A stretch of 64,000 bases of DNA from Parapusillimonas granuli. Its GTDB lineage: Bacteria; Pseudomonadota; Gammaproteobacteria; Burkholderiales; Burkholderiaceae_B. A program made the translations under genes and the position numbers. Location: contig NZ_JACCEM010000004.1 in NCBI RefSeq assembly GCF_013416525.1, positions 248,001-312,000 of the forward strand. Reading direction: 5' to 3'. The notes under the pieces are model-generated. The model was not told the origin of the DNA, made no database searches, and saw nothing but the letters and a program-made list of their open reading frames with translations. Of this stretch, positions 31,096 to 39,273 are shown in pieces (position 1 is the stretch's first letter; every line of letters begins with the position of its first letter).

Positions 31096-32796
31096 ATGAA
31101 CAAGCGTCCCAATTCCCCATTGCCCGCCCGCATCGGCGGCCACATCCTGGTCGACCAATTGGTCGCCCAAGGCGTCGAACACGTATTCTGCGTGCCGGGT
31201 GAAAGCTACCTGGCCGTGCTGGACGGCCTGCACGACCAGGACATACAGGTCACCGTGTGCCGCCAGGAAGGCGGCGCCGCCATGATGGCCGACGCCTACG
31301 GCAAGCTTACCGGCAAGCCGGGCATCTGCATGGTGACGCGCGCGCCCGGCGCGTCCAACGCCTTGGCGGGGGTGCACATCTCCTCGCAGGACTCCACGCC
31401 GATGATTCTGTTCGTCGGCCAGATCGAGCGCGGCATGCGCGAACGCGAAGCCTTCCAGGAAATGGACTACCGGGCCGTCTTCGGCACCCAGGCGAAGTGG
31501 GTCACGGAAATCGACCAGGTGGAACGCATACCCGAGATCATCTCGCGCGCCTTCCATGTGGCCACGTCGGGCCGGCCGGGTCCGGTCGTCATCGCCCTGC
31601 CCGAAGACATGCTGGTCGAACAGGCCGAGGTCGCCGACGCGCCCCGCTATGAAGTCGTCGAAAGCATGCCCACGGCGGCGCAAATGGATGCGCTGCGCCA
31701 GCTCCTGGCCGGCGCGCGCAAGCCCGTGGCCATTCTGGGCGGGTCGCGCTGGGACGCCGACGCGGTGGCGCGGTTCGCCGACGCCGCGGCGTCCTGCCGG
31801 CTGCCGGTGGCCGTGCAGTTCAGGCGCCAGATGCTGTTCCCGACCAGCCACCCCTGCTTCATCGGCGACGTCGGCCTGGGCAGCAACCCCGAACTCATCC
31901 AGTACATCAAGGAAGCCGACCTGGTGCTGCTGATCGGCGGGCGCATGTCGGAAGTCCCCAGCCAGAGCTACACGCTGCTGGGCATTCCCGTCCCCGACCA
32001 AACGCTGGTCCACGTCCAGCCCGATCCGCAAGAACTGAATCGCGTCTATCGCGCCGACCTCGCCATCAATGTGTCGCCGGTCGCGTTCACGCAGGCGCTG
32101 GCCGGCCAGGACCTCACCCAGGCGGCCCCCGCCTGGAACGACGAACTGGCCCGCCTGCGGGCAAGCTACGAAGCCTGGACGGACCCGCTGCGCATCACCC
32201 ACCCGGGCGATTTCCAGATGGGCCAGGTCATGGCGCATTTGCGCACCGTGCTGCCGCCCGACGCCATCATGTGCAACGGCGCGGGCAACTATGCCACCTG
32301 GCTGCATCGCTTCCATCCCTTCACGCAATACGGCACCCAGCTGGCCCCGACCTCGGGTTCCATGGGCTACGGCCTGCCGGCCGCCGTCGGCGCCAAGCGC
32401 ATCCACCCCGACCGGACGGTGGTCTGCTTCGCCGGCGACGGCTGCTTCATGATGCACGGCCAGGAATTCGCGACCGCGGTCCAGTACGACCTGCCCATCA
32501 TCGTGCTCCTCATCGACAACGGCATGTACGGCACCATCCGCATGCACCAGGAACGCGAATACCCCGCGCGCCTGTCCGCGACCTCGCTGAAGAATCCGGA
32601 TTTCGCCGCCTATGCCCAGGCCTTCGGCGGCCACGGCGAACGCGTCGAAACCACCGAGCAGTTCGCGCCCGCGCTCGAGCGCGCGCTGGCCAGCGGCAAG
32701 CCGGCCATCCTGCATTGCCTGCTCGACCCTGAAACCATTTCACCGACGACGACGCTGGAAAAAATACGCCGCCAGGCGCTGGCGTCGCGGTCATGA
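31096..32796 (+). CDS. ThDP-dependent enzyme, acetolactate synthase-like
   Basis: A 566-residue thiamine-diphosphate enzyme with the three-domain AHAS/pyruvate-oxidase build. The cofactor-activating Glu is in FCVPGESYLAVLDGL, followed by CRQEGGAAMMADAYGKLTG; the ThDP/Mg motif begins GDGCFMMHGQEF and ends DNGMYGTI. No small regulatory subunit gene (ilvH) follows, so it is unlikely to be the biosynthetic AHAS. It is clearly paralogous to the protein at 39830-41500. The ATG at 31096 is preferred over an upstream codon at 31063. It is followed after 71 bases by gcdH. The substrate is unknown. Confidence 0.85.
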   Translation: MNKRPNSPLPARIGGHILVDQLVAQGVEHVFCVPGESYLAVLDGLHDQDIQVTVCRQEGGAAMMADAYGKLTGKPGICMVTRAPGASNALAGVHISSQDSTPMILFVGQIERGMREREAFQEMDYRAVFGTQAKWVTEIDQVERIPEIISRAFHVATSGRPGPVVIALPEDMLVEQAEVADAPRYEVVESMPTAAQMDALRQLLAGARKPVAILGGSRWDADAVARFADAAASCRLPVAVQFRRQMLFPTSHPCFIGDVGLGSNPELIQYIKEADLVLLIGGRMSEVPSQSYTLLGIPVPDQTLVHVQPDPQELNRVYRADLAINVSPVAFTQALAGQDLTQAAPAWNDELARLRASYEAWTDPLRITHPGDFQMGQVMAHLRTVLPPDAIMCNGAGNYATWLHRFHPFTQYGTQLAPTSGSMGYGLPAAVGAKRIHPDRTVVCFAGDGCFMMHGQEFATAVQYDLPIIVLLIDNGMYGTIRMHQEREYPARLSATSLKNPDFAAYAQAFGGHGERVETTEQFAPALERALASGKPAILHCLLDPETISPTTTLEKIRRQALASRS

Positions 32797-32867
32797 CGGC
32801 GCGCCGCGCCGCGTGCGGCCGGCGCCCCACTCTTTCTATTTGAACGTCTTAATTTCGGAGCCCCATC

Positions 32868-34061
32868 ATGTCGGCAGCCCCTTCCTTTCATTGGCAAGAC
32901 CCCTTGTTGCTGGATTCCCAGCTCACCGAAGAAGAGCGCATGGTGCGCGACGCCGCGTACGCGTACGCCCAGGACAAGCTCGGAAGCCGCGTCCTCGAGG
33001 CATTCCGCCACGAACAGACCGACCCGGCGATCTTCTCCGAAATGGGGGAACTCGGCCTGCTGGGCGCCACCATCCCCGAAGAATACGGCGGCGCGGGCCT
33101 GAACTACGTCAGCTACGGCCTGATCGCGCGCGAAGTCGAACGCATCGACTCCGGCTATCGCTCCATGATGAGCGTGCAGTCCTCGCTGGTCATGGTGCCC
33201 ATCAATGAATTCGGCAGCGAAGAACAGAAGCGCAAGTACCTGCCCAAGCTGGCGCGCGGCGAATGGATAGGCTGCTTCGGGCTCACCGAGCCCAATCATG
33301 GCTCCGACCCGGGCGGCATGGAAACCCGCGCCGTCAAGACGGCCGACGGCTACAAGCTCAGCGGCAACAAAATGTGGATCACCAACTCGCCCATCGCCGA
33401 CGTCTTCGTCGTGTGGGCCAAAGTGGTGGGCGGCGATGACGACGGCAAGATCCGCGGCTTCATCCTCGAAAAAGGCATGAAGGGCCTGTCCGCCCCCGCC
33501 ATACACGGCAAGGTCGGCTTGCGCGCGTCGATCACGGGCGAAATCGTGATGGACGAGGTCGAAATCCCCGCGGAACAAATGATGCCCGGCGTCAGCGGCC
33601 TGCGCGGTCCCTTCACCTGCCTGAACTCGGCCCGCTACGGCATCGCCTGGGGCGCGCTGGGCGCCGCCGAGGCGTGCTGGCACACCGCGCGCCAGTACAC
33701 GCTGGACCGCAAGCAGTTCGGCCGCCCCCTGGCCGCCAATCAGCTGATCCAGAAGAAGCTGGCCGACATGCAAACCGAAATCACGCTGGGCCTGCAAGGC
33801 TGCCTGCGCCTGGGCCGCATGAAGGACGAAGGCACGGCGGCCGTGGAGATCACGTCCATCATGAAGCGCAATTCCTGCGGGAAGGCGCTGGACGTCGCCC
33901 GCATGGCGCGCGACATGCTGGGCGGCAACGGGATCTCGGATGAATTCGGGGTGGCCCGGCATCTGGTCAACCTGGAAGTCGTCAATACCTACGAAGGTAC
34001 GCACGACGTCCATGCGCTGATTCTGGGCCGGGCGCAAACGGGGCTGCAGGCGTTCTTCTGA
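32868..34061 (+). CDS. gcdH: Glutaryl-CoA dehydrogenase
   Basis: A 397-residue acyl-CoA dehydrogenase that oxidises and decarboxylates glutaryl-CoA to crotonyl-CoA in lysine, tryptophan and aromatic breakdown, passing electrons to ETF. GcdH-specific features include the Arg-containing [48 protein letters not shown] and the catalytic Glu in [20 protein letters not shown]. The FAD-binding and C-terminal helical domains are complete. It is downstream of the ThDP enzyme on the same strand. Confidence 0.94.
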   Translation: MSAAPSFHWQDPLLLDSQLTEEERMVRDAAYAYAQDKLGSRVLEAFRHEQTDPAIFSEMGELGLLGATIPEEYGGAGLNYVSYGLIAREVERIDSGYRSMMSVQSSLVMVPINEFGSEEQKRKYLPKLARGEWIGCFGLTEPNHGSDPGGMETRAVKTADGYKLSGNKMWITNSPIADVFVVWAKVVGGDDDGKIRGFILEKGMKGLSAPAIHGKVGLRASITGEIVMDEVEIPAEQMMPGVSGLRGPFTCLNSARYGIAWGALGAAEACWHTARQYTLDRKQFGRPLAANQLIQKKLADMQTEITLGLQGCLRLGRMKDEGTAAVEITSIMKRNSCGKALDVARMARDMLGGNGISDEFGVARHLVNLEVVNTYEGTHDVHALILGRAQTGLQAFF

Positions 34062-34067
34062 TTTTTC

Positions 34068-34916
34068 TCAGGCGTGCGGGCTCGGTGCGGCGCGATGTGA
34101 TCGATACATCGCGGCGGCGTCCCGCATGCTCACGAACTGCGCGCCTTCATCCTGGAACCGGCGTATCAGGCGATCGAGCAGGCGCATCCGATGCCCCCGG
34201 CCGATCACGAAAGGATGGAAGGTGAAGGTGATGATGCCCCAATCCAGGCTTTCCTTCAGGTAAAGGAAGTCCTCCGTCCAGTTTTCCAGCACATTGCTCA
34301 CATTCTGCAAGCCCGGTATGACGGAACCGCCGGCCCGCAAGTATTCGAAATGCGGGAAATCATCCAGCGACCAGCTGACCGGCAGCTCGATCAAGGAGGT
34401 TTCGCGGCCGAAGGTGGCGGGTTCATCGAACGGCACGACGTCGCCTTGCCGCACTGGATAGGGCATGTAGTCATGCCCCATCAGGCTCGAGTCGTATTCG
34501 AACCCGTGCGTCAGCAGCAGCTCGACCGTGTGCTCGCTCAGATCCCATGAGGGCGACCGATACCCGACGGCGTTCTTGCCCGTCAACCGCCGGATGGACG
34601 CATTGGCCCGCTCCAGGCCGGTTTCCTCTTCTTCGCGGGAGAGCTGCGCCGGGGGGACGTGCGTCCAGCCATGATGGCCGATTTCATGCCCGGCGGCCAT
34701 GACGCGGCGGCAGATTTCCGGATAGGTTTCCAGCGTCAGGCCGGGAATGAACCAGGTGCTGGTCACGCCCCGCTCTTTGAGCAGCTGAAGCACGCGTTCC
34801 GCCCCGACGGCGCAGAACTCGCCGCGCGACAGCGGCGTGGGCGTCGACAGGCCTCGCGCCAGCCAGAGCGACAGGGCGTCGAAGTCGAAAGTCAGGCATA
34901 CGATAGGTGATTTCAT
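34068..34916 (-). CDS. Polysaccharide deacetylase-family protein (PuuE-like)
   Basis: A 282-residue carbohydrate-esterase-4 fold protein without a signal peptide, so cytoplasmic. Motifs are TFDFDA for the metal Asp pair, HEIGHHGWTH for the two metal His, and GYRSPSWDLSEHT. This intracellular subgroup includes allantoinase PuuE, cyclic imide hydrolases and HP0310-type peptidoglycan deacetylases, so the substrate may be an amide rather than a polysaccharide. It is convergent with gcdH (six bases) and divergent from the Crp/Fnr gene. Confidence 0.87.
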   Translation of the reverse strand: MKSPIVCLTFDFDALSLWLARGLSTPTPLSRGEFCAVGAERVLQLLKERGVTSTWFIPGLTLETYPEICRRVMAAGHEIGHHGWTHVPPAQLSREEEETGLERANASIRRLTGKNAVGYRSPSWDLSEHTVELLLTHGFEYDSSLMGHDYMPYPVRQGDVVPFDEPATFGRETSLIELPVSWSLDDFPHFEYLRAGGSVIPGLQNVSNVLENWTEDFLYLKESLDWGIITFTFHPFVIGRGHRMRLLDRLIRRFQDEGAQFVSMRDAAAMYRSHRAAPSPHA

Positions 34917-34975
34917 GCGGCCATTCTATCGAGCGCCGGCCCGCCTGAAATATGACCTTGATTACATTTGCGCGC

Positions 34976-34995
34976 GGATTTCGCAGGGGAAATCC
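34976..34995. promoter_or_regulatory. Inverted repeat upstream of the Crp/Fnr gene promoter
   Basis: GGATTTC and GAAATCC form a perfect 7-bp dyad with a 6-base spacer, ending four bases before a probable -35 box. The position fits an activator or autoregulatory site. It does not match the FNR consensus TTGAT-N4-ATCAA. Confidence 0.45.
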
Positions 34996-34999
34996 CGAG

Positions 35000-35027
35000 T
35001 TGCGATTCGGTCGGACCATGCTAGGAT
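35000..35027 (+). promoter_or_regulatory. Probable sigma-70 promoter of the Crp/Fnr gene
   Basis: TTGCGA at 35000-35005 and TAGGAT at 35022-35027 are separated by 16 bases. The transcript would start near 35034 inside AGGCCC-CAAT-GGGCCT (35030-35045), a 6-bp hairpin just before the start codon region. Confidence 0.4.
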
Positions 35028-35064
35028 GAAGGCCCCAATGGGCCTCCCCTCTTGACGTTTGCGA

Positions 35065-35799
35065 ATGACGAAGGCAACCTCCCCATCACGCAGCGCGATC
35101 CGTCCGCCCCAGGTTGTTTCCGCCCATGACGTCATCAAGGCCACGCGCTGGTTCGAGTCGCTGCCCGACGAAGTGCTGGCGGCCTTCGCAAGCCGGGCAT
35201 ACGTGCTCTCGCTCGAACGCGGCGCGCTGCTCACCCGCAAGGGCGAGCACCCTCCCGGGGTCGGCATCCTCATCAGCGGCGCCATATGCGCAAGCACCGT
35301 CTCGCTCGAAGGGCACGAATTCACCCTGTCCATGACGGAGTTCGACGGCATCATCGGCCTTGCCGCCGCGCTCGACGGGAAGCCTTCCCTGCGAGACAGC
35401 CGCGTACTGTCGGCGGCCAAGGTGCTGATCATCCCGCGCCCCGACTTTCTTGCCGTGCTGGACCAATACCCCGCCTCCTACAAATGCTTCAGCCACGCGC
35501 TGTGCGACCGCATACGCACGGCCAACCGCATCATCGACGAACTGGCGCTGCTGTCCCTGCGGCAACGGCTTGCCCGCCTGCTGGACATGCTCGTCGACAC
35601 GGCCTCCGGCAACGAAGCGGCATCCCCCGGGCTGATCGTTCAAACGCAGGATGAACTGGCCCATCTGCTCGGCGTATCGCGGCATGCCGTCAACCGCGAA
35701 CTCAAACGGATGGAACAGGCGGGCATGCTGCAGGTCGGCTACGGCAACATACAGATCACCGACCGGGGCCTGCTTTCACAGATCATCGTACAAGACTGA
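35065..35799 (+). CDS. Crp/Fnr-family transcriptional regulator
   Basis: A 244-residue regulator with a cyclic-nucleotide-binding-like domain (about 25-140) and a C-terminal HTH (QDELAHLLGVSRHAVNRELKRMEQAGMLQV). The Cys cluster that holds the 4Fe-4S centre in FNR is absent at the N-terminus, and the cAMP-binding Arg/Ser signature is not obvious, so the effector is unknown. The ATG at 35065 is chosen over a TTG six bases upstream. It converges on the PanE-like gene. Confidence 0.88.
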   Translation: MTKATSPSRSAIRPPQVVSAHDVIKATRWFESLPDEVLAAFASRAYVLSLERGALLTRKGEHPPGVGILISGAICASTVSLEGHEFTLSMTEFDGIIGLAAALDGKPSLRDSRVLSAAKVLIIPRPDFLAVLDQYPASYKCFSHALCDRIRTANRIIDELALLSLRQRLARLLDMLVDTASGNEAASPGLIVQTQDELAHLLGVSRHAVNRELKRMEQAGMLQVGYGNIQITDRGLLSQIIVQD

Positions 35800-35814
35800 A
35801 AGCCGCGCCGGCGG

Positions 35815-36900
35815 CTACGCCTTGCCGCCGAGCCGGCAAGCCAGGTCCGCCAGGTTGCCGGCGCCCATCGGCATGGCGCCACGCTCCACTTGGCGCACCC
35901 TCTCCGCCACCGCCGCATGGGTGTCCGCGCGCTTGCCGCAGGCCGGGCCGCGGCGGGCGATGCAGCCATTGAAGAACTCGACTTCGGTCGGCCGGCCGCG
36001 CAGCATGTCCTGCAGCATGCCTGACCGGAAATCCACGCGCTGCGCCAATGCCTGGGCGTCGAACGCCGCGTGCAACCGTTCGCGCGCGCCGGGCTCGGCT
36101 ACCGCCGCGCCATGCCAGACGGCGGCTTCCACGCCCAACAGCATGCTGGATGCATAGCCCAGGCCGTCGCCCACCGACAAGGCTTCGCTTCCCAGCCGCG
36201 GCAGCAGCGCCCGCGCATGCGGATCGCGGTACAGCGCCGAGACCGCCAGGCCGCTGATGGCGCACAAGCCGGAGGACAAACAGTTCAGGCTCAATTTCCG
36301 CCATCTCCGGGCCAGCAAGTCATCCACCACGACGGCATGATCCACGACGGCAAGCAGTTCGGCGATCCGATGGGCACGCCGGCTGCGCTCGCCGTTCAAT
36401 TCGCCGATCTGGAACACCTCGCCCAGCCCGGACGCGCTATCGCGGCGAATGCGGCCCGGTTCGATGATCGCCACGTTCAATCCCGTCGCGATTCCACCCA
36501 GGACATGGTCCCGCCCGACGGCCGCCGCAATCGCTTCATCCACCAAGCCGTTCTGGAGATTGACCAGCGGTATGCCGGACAAGCCCGCCCGGGCCAGCGC
36601 GTCCAGCGTGGCCGAAGTCTCGTAGAGTTTCGTACACAACAGGATCAAGTCCGGACGGACGGCCAAGCGATCGAGGCGAGACAGGGGGATGGCGGGCGGG
36701 CGAAACGTGCTCGTCCCCTCCGGCGATTCGAGCACCAGGCCGTGCCGCCCAATGGCGTCCACCTGCGCTTGCCACCCGTCCGCCAAGGTCACGGCGCATC
36801 CCGCCTGGTGCAGCAGCGCGCCGATGTAGCCGCCGACGGCGCCGGCGCCCATGATCAATATGCGCTCAGGGGCGCACGGCCCGCTCCGCGTTGCGGACAT
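35815..36900 (-). CDS. Ketopantoate reductase-family protein (PanE/ApbA-like)
   Basis: A 361-residue NADP-dependent dehydrogenase. The Rossmann motif is ILIMGAGAVGGYIGALLHQAG, followed by LCTKLYETSATL and the conserved LVNLQNG; the catalytic Lys of the C-terminal domain is in WRKLSLNCLSSGLCAISGL. It is longer than true PanE (about 300). Clustered with a Bug receptor, a CMD protein and a MaoC-like protein, it more probably acts on a 2-oxo or 2-hydroxy acid in a catabolic route than in pantothenate synthesis. It starts four bases after the receptor stop. Confidence 0.87.
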   Translation of the reverse strand: MSATRSGPCAPERILIMGAGAVGGYIGALLHQAGCAVTLADGWQAQVDAIGRHGLVLESPEGTSTFRPPAIPLSRLDRLAVRPDLILLCTKLYETSATLDALARAGLSGIPLVNLQNGLVDEAIAAAVGRDHVLGGIATGLNVAIIEPGRIRRDSASGLGEVFQIGELNGERSRRAHRIAELLAVVDHAVVVDDLLARRWRKLSLNCLSSGLCAISGLAVSALYRDPHARALLPRLGSEALSVGDGLGYASSMLLGVEAAVWHGAAVAEPGARERLHAAFDAQALAQRVDFRSGMLQDMLRGRPTEVEFFNGCIARRGPACGKRADTHAAVAERVRQVERGAMPMGAGNLADLACRLGGKA

Positions 36901-36904
36901 GCGG

Positions 36905-37885
36905 TCACTCGACCTTGATGTTGGACGCACGGATGATCTCCGCGAACTTCTCTTTTTCTTCGGCGATGAATTTGCGGAAGTCCTCGCGCGTCAATGAACC
37001 GGGTTCGAACGCCAGCTCGGCGAACTGCCGCCGGACCTCTTCGCTCTTGAGCGTCTGGACAGCGGCGTCCTCGATTTTGTCCAGGACGTCCTTGGGCGTT
37101 CCCGCGGGCGCGACCAGCCCCCACCAGGCGCTCATGTTCAAACCTTTCGGCCCGCCGCTTTCCTCGAACGTCGGCACATCGGGCAGCGCGGCGATCCGCT
37201 CGTCGCTGGTTACGGCCAGGCCGCGCAACGCGCCGGAAGCCACATAGGACCGCGCGCCCGGAATCGGGATGAAGGCCATCTGAACGTGTCCGCCCATCAG
37301 GTCCGTGATCATCGGCGTATCCCCCCTGTAAGGCACGTGCACGATATCGACGCCAGCCAGGCTCTTGAAACGCTCGCTCGTCAGGTGGATGCCGGCGCCT
37401 ATGCCGGATGACGCATACTTCATCTGTCCCGGCCTGGCCTTCGCCTCTTCGATCAGCTCCTTCACGTTGGCGGCTTTGTCTTTCGGATTGACCGCCAGCA
37501 CATAAGTGGTCGACACCGCCAGCGCGATGGGGTCATAGCTCGTCACGGGATCGTAGTTCAAGCCCTTGCGGATGCTGGGCGCCAGCGCCTGGGCGCTGGA
37601 CATCATGTATAGCGTGTAGCCGTCCGGCTTCGCGCGGGCCGCGGCTTCGGCGCCTATGCTGCCGGCCGCGCCGGTCCGGTTGTCGACGACGGCCTGGACG
37701 CCCAGCCGCTCCGACAGCCCTTTCGCAACGATCCGGCCAACGATATCGTTGCTGCCGCCGGCCGGGTAGCCGACGATGATCGTGATCGGCTTGGCCGGCC
37801 AGGCCTCCGCGGCGGCCGCGCCGTGCGCGACGCCCAGCGCGGAACATAAACCAATGGCGCTCAACAGGAAACGTGGGATTTTCAT
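36905..37885 (-). CDS. Bug-family periplasmic solute receptor
   Basis: A 326-residue receptor of the tripartite tricarboxylate transporter (Bug/TctC) family. A signal peptide (about 1-26) ends with AHGAAAAEAWP. The mature protein has the ligand-loop segment IIVGYPAGGSNDIVGR, VDNRTGAAGSIGAEAAA and VPYRGDTPMITDLMGG, all family hallmarks. The ATG at 37885 has AGAGGTG seven bases upstream. No TctA/TctB membrane genes are present, as is common for the many orphan Bug genes in Alcaligenaceae. It likely binds a carboxylate used by the adjacent enzymes. Confidence 0.93.
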   Translation of the reverse strand: MKIPRFLLSAIGLCSALGVAHGAAAAEAWPAKPITIIVGYPAGGSNDIVGRIVAKGLSERLGVQAVVDNRTGAAGSIGAEAAARAKPDGYTLYMMSSAQALAPSIRKGLNYDPVTSYDPIALAVSTTYVLAVNPKDKAANVKELIEEAKARPGQMKYASSGIGAGIHLTSERFKSLAGVDIVHVPYRGDTPMITDLMGGHVQMAFIPIPGARSYVASGALRGLAVTSDERIAALPDVPTFEESGGPKGLNMSAWWGLVAPAGTPKDVLDKIEDAAVQTLKSEEVRRQFAELAFEPGSLTREDFRKFIAEEKEKFAEIIRASNIKVE

Positions 37886-37971
37886 CAGAATCACCTCTAC
37901 GCAATTTCGGAGTTCAGCCGGCATCCGCTCGAGCGCGGCGGCCGGCGCGCTAGTCTGCACAACAGAAAAGG

Positions 37972-38577
37972 TCAGGCCGGCCAATCCGCCAGGGAGGCCG
38001 GCTGCGGCATCAATGTGTTGGGCTTCACGTCGACGCGGAACGGCATGGGAACGCCGGGCGGCGCATCGAAATCGAAGGCGCCGATCAGCATCGCCAGCGT
38101 GACGTACAGGCCGGTAATGGCCACCAGCTCCACGACGACTTTATCGCCGAACGCGTTCAATGCCTGCCGGAAGGTGTCGTCCGTCACCCGATAGGTGTTC
38201 AATAGCTCGACACAGAACTGATAGAGAATGCGGTCATCCTCGCGCTCGAAGCGAGGCAGCCGGTATTCCGACAATGCCGCGATGATGTGCTCTTCGATAC
38301 CCGCCTCGCGAGCGGTGGGCAGGTGGTCCATCCACTCCAGGGGCGCATTGCACGCCCTGCCGACGATCAGGATCACCAGCTCGCGCTTGCGGTAGTCCAT
38401 GCTGCGGCGGCGCAGATAGGCCGCATAGTGGAAAATGTGCGGTGCGAAGGCCGTGCTGCGCAACCATGTCCGGTGCGTCGCCATCATGTCTCCGCCAATG
38501 GTCTCCGCAAACCAGTCGCACAGCTCGCGCTGCTCCTCGGACATGGTTTCCCGGGTCAATGGGTCTAAACGCGCCAT
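37972..38577 (-). CDS. Carboxymuconolactone decarboxylase-family protein
   Basis: A 201-residue all-helical protein of the CMD/AhpD superfamily. The motif region is RKRELVILIVGRACNAPLEWMDH with E66, C76, E81 and H85. There is a single Cys, so the AhpD redox pair CxxC is missing and peroxidase activity is unlikely; a lactone- or keto-acid-type decarboxylase/hydrolase role is more plausible. The ATG at 38577 is favoured because GAGGAGG lies six bases upstream, whereas the ATG at 38583 would abut it. It precedes the Bug gene by 86 bases. Confidence 0.85.
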   Translation of the reverse strand: MARLDPLTRETMSEEQRELCDWFAETIGGDMMATHRTWLRSTAFAPHIFHYAAYLRRRSMDYRKRELVILIVGRACNAPLEWMDHLPTAREAGIEEHIIAALSEYRLPRFEREDDRILYQFCVELLNTYRVTDDTFRQALNAFGDKVVVELVAITGLYVTLAMLIGAFDFDAPPGVPMPFRVDVKPNTLMPQPASLADWPA

Positions 38578-38594
38578 ATTCATCCTCCTCAAGG

Positions 38595-38614
38595 CTGGTC
38601 ATCGTCGTGACCAG
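38595..38614. promoter_or_regulatory. Inverted repeat upstream of the CMD-family gene
   Basis: CTGGTCA-N6-TGACCAG is a perfect 7-bp dyad located 18-37 bases upstream of the start codon on the minus strand, a candidate operator overlapping the 5' leader or promoter. Confidence 0.45.
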
Positions 38615-38635
38615 TCTAGGAGGGAGCGCCGCAAG

Positions 38636-38655
38636 GAAATAGCAACTACATAACA
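38636..38655. promoter_or_regulatory. Shared upstream element, copy 1
   Basis: GAAATAGCAACTACATAACA (plus-strand reading) recurs with one inserted base and one substitution at 39244-39264. This copy lies about 60-80 bases upstream of the CMD-family start. It may be a regulator site or promoter of the maoC/CMD/Bug/panE group. Confidence 0.45.
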
Positions 38656-38707
38656 ATTGCCCCGGGGGCGCCCTGGCGCCCGGAGCGGGCCAGGGCCGGC
38701 CGGCGCA

Positions 38708-39163
38708 TCACGCGCCTTGAGGTTCGCCGCCGCCCAGGTCGAACAGGCTGGTCGCCTCGACCTCGAACACATGTTCGTCGCGCTGGTTGAACAGGCGCCA
38801 GGTCCAGCGCATGATTCCCAGGTCATCGCGCGAAGAAGACACGCGCACCGAATCGATCGTGGCCTCGAGGCGAAGCGCATCGCCCGGCCGCACCGGCAGA
38901 ATCCACCGCAAGCGTTCCACCCCCGGGGAAGCGAACGATTCCGAATCGTGCAGAACCGCCGCGACCGCCATCCGCATCGCCACGCCGCACGTCAGCCAGC
39001 CGCTGCTGATCAGCCCGCCCCAGCGCCCCTTGCGCGCCGCTTCCTTGTCGACATGGAACCATTGAGGGTCATAGGCCCTCGCAAACGCCAGCATCTCCTC
39101 CTCGCCGACCACCACCGGCGGATGCTTGAACACCATTCCCGCTTTCAGCTCATTAAATTTCAT
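38708..39163 (-). CDS. MaoC-like hotdog dehydratase
   Basis: A 151-residue (R)-specific enoyl-CoA hydratase-type hotdog protein. FARAYDPQWFHVDKEAA carries the Asp and His positions of the hydratase-2 motif, and GLISSGWLT matches the following helix. It would hydrate an enoyl-CoA or a related thioester; the substrate is unknown. It is the first gene of a minus-strand group with CMD, Bug and PanE-like genes, though a 130-base gap with its own dyad separates it from the CMD gene. Confidence 0.88.
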   Translation of the reverse strand: MKFNELKAGMVFKHPPVVVGEEEMLAFARAYDPQWFHVDKEAARKGRWGGLISSGWLTCGVAMRMAVAAVLHDSESFASPGVERLRWILPVRPGDALRLEATIDSVRVSSSRDDLGIMRWTWRLFNQRDEHVFEVEATSLFDLGGGEPQGA

Positions 39164-39243
39164 TACAATGCTCCAACCCCAGCCATCCGGCTTCAGTGCC
39201 GGCCGTCAACCCCGCTTCGGGCCGATGCCGCCAAGCGCCGGGC

Positions 39244-39264
39244 GAAATACGCAACTATATAACA
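39244..39264. promoter_or_regulatory. Shared upstream element, copy 2
   Basis: This is the second copy of the GAAATA-GCAACTAYATAACA element, lying between the divergent maoC-like and mocA-like genes and ending nine bases before the mocA-like start. It includes TATATAAC, which could also act as a -10 box for the mocA-like gene. Confidence 0.45.
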
Positions 39265-39273
39265 CAACACCCC

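Noticed and set aside
31096-32796. Biosynthetic acetolactate synthase IlvB
   Set aside because: No ilvH or ilvC follows, and the gene is grouped with gcdH and a divergent lysR-ggt pair.
34945-34975. FNR box upstream of the Crp/Fnr gene (TTGATTACATTTG)
   Set aside because: Only the left half TTGAT matches; the right half ATCAA is missing.
37972-38577. AhpD-type alkylhydroperoxidase
   Set aside because: The second Cys of the CxxC redox pair is absent.
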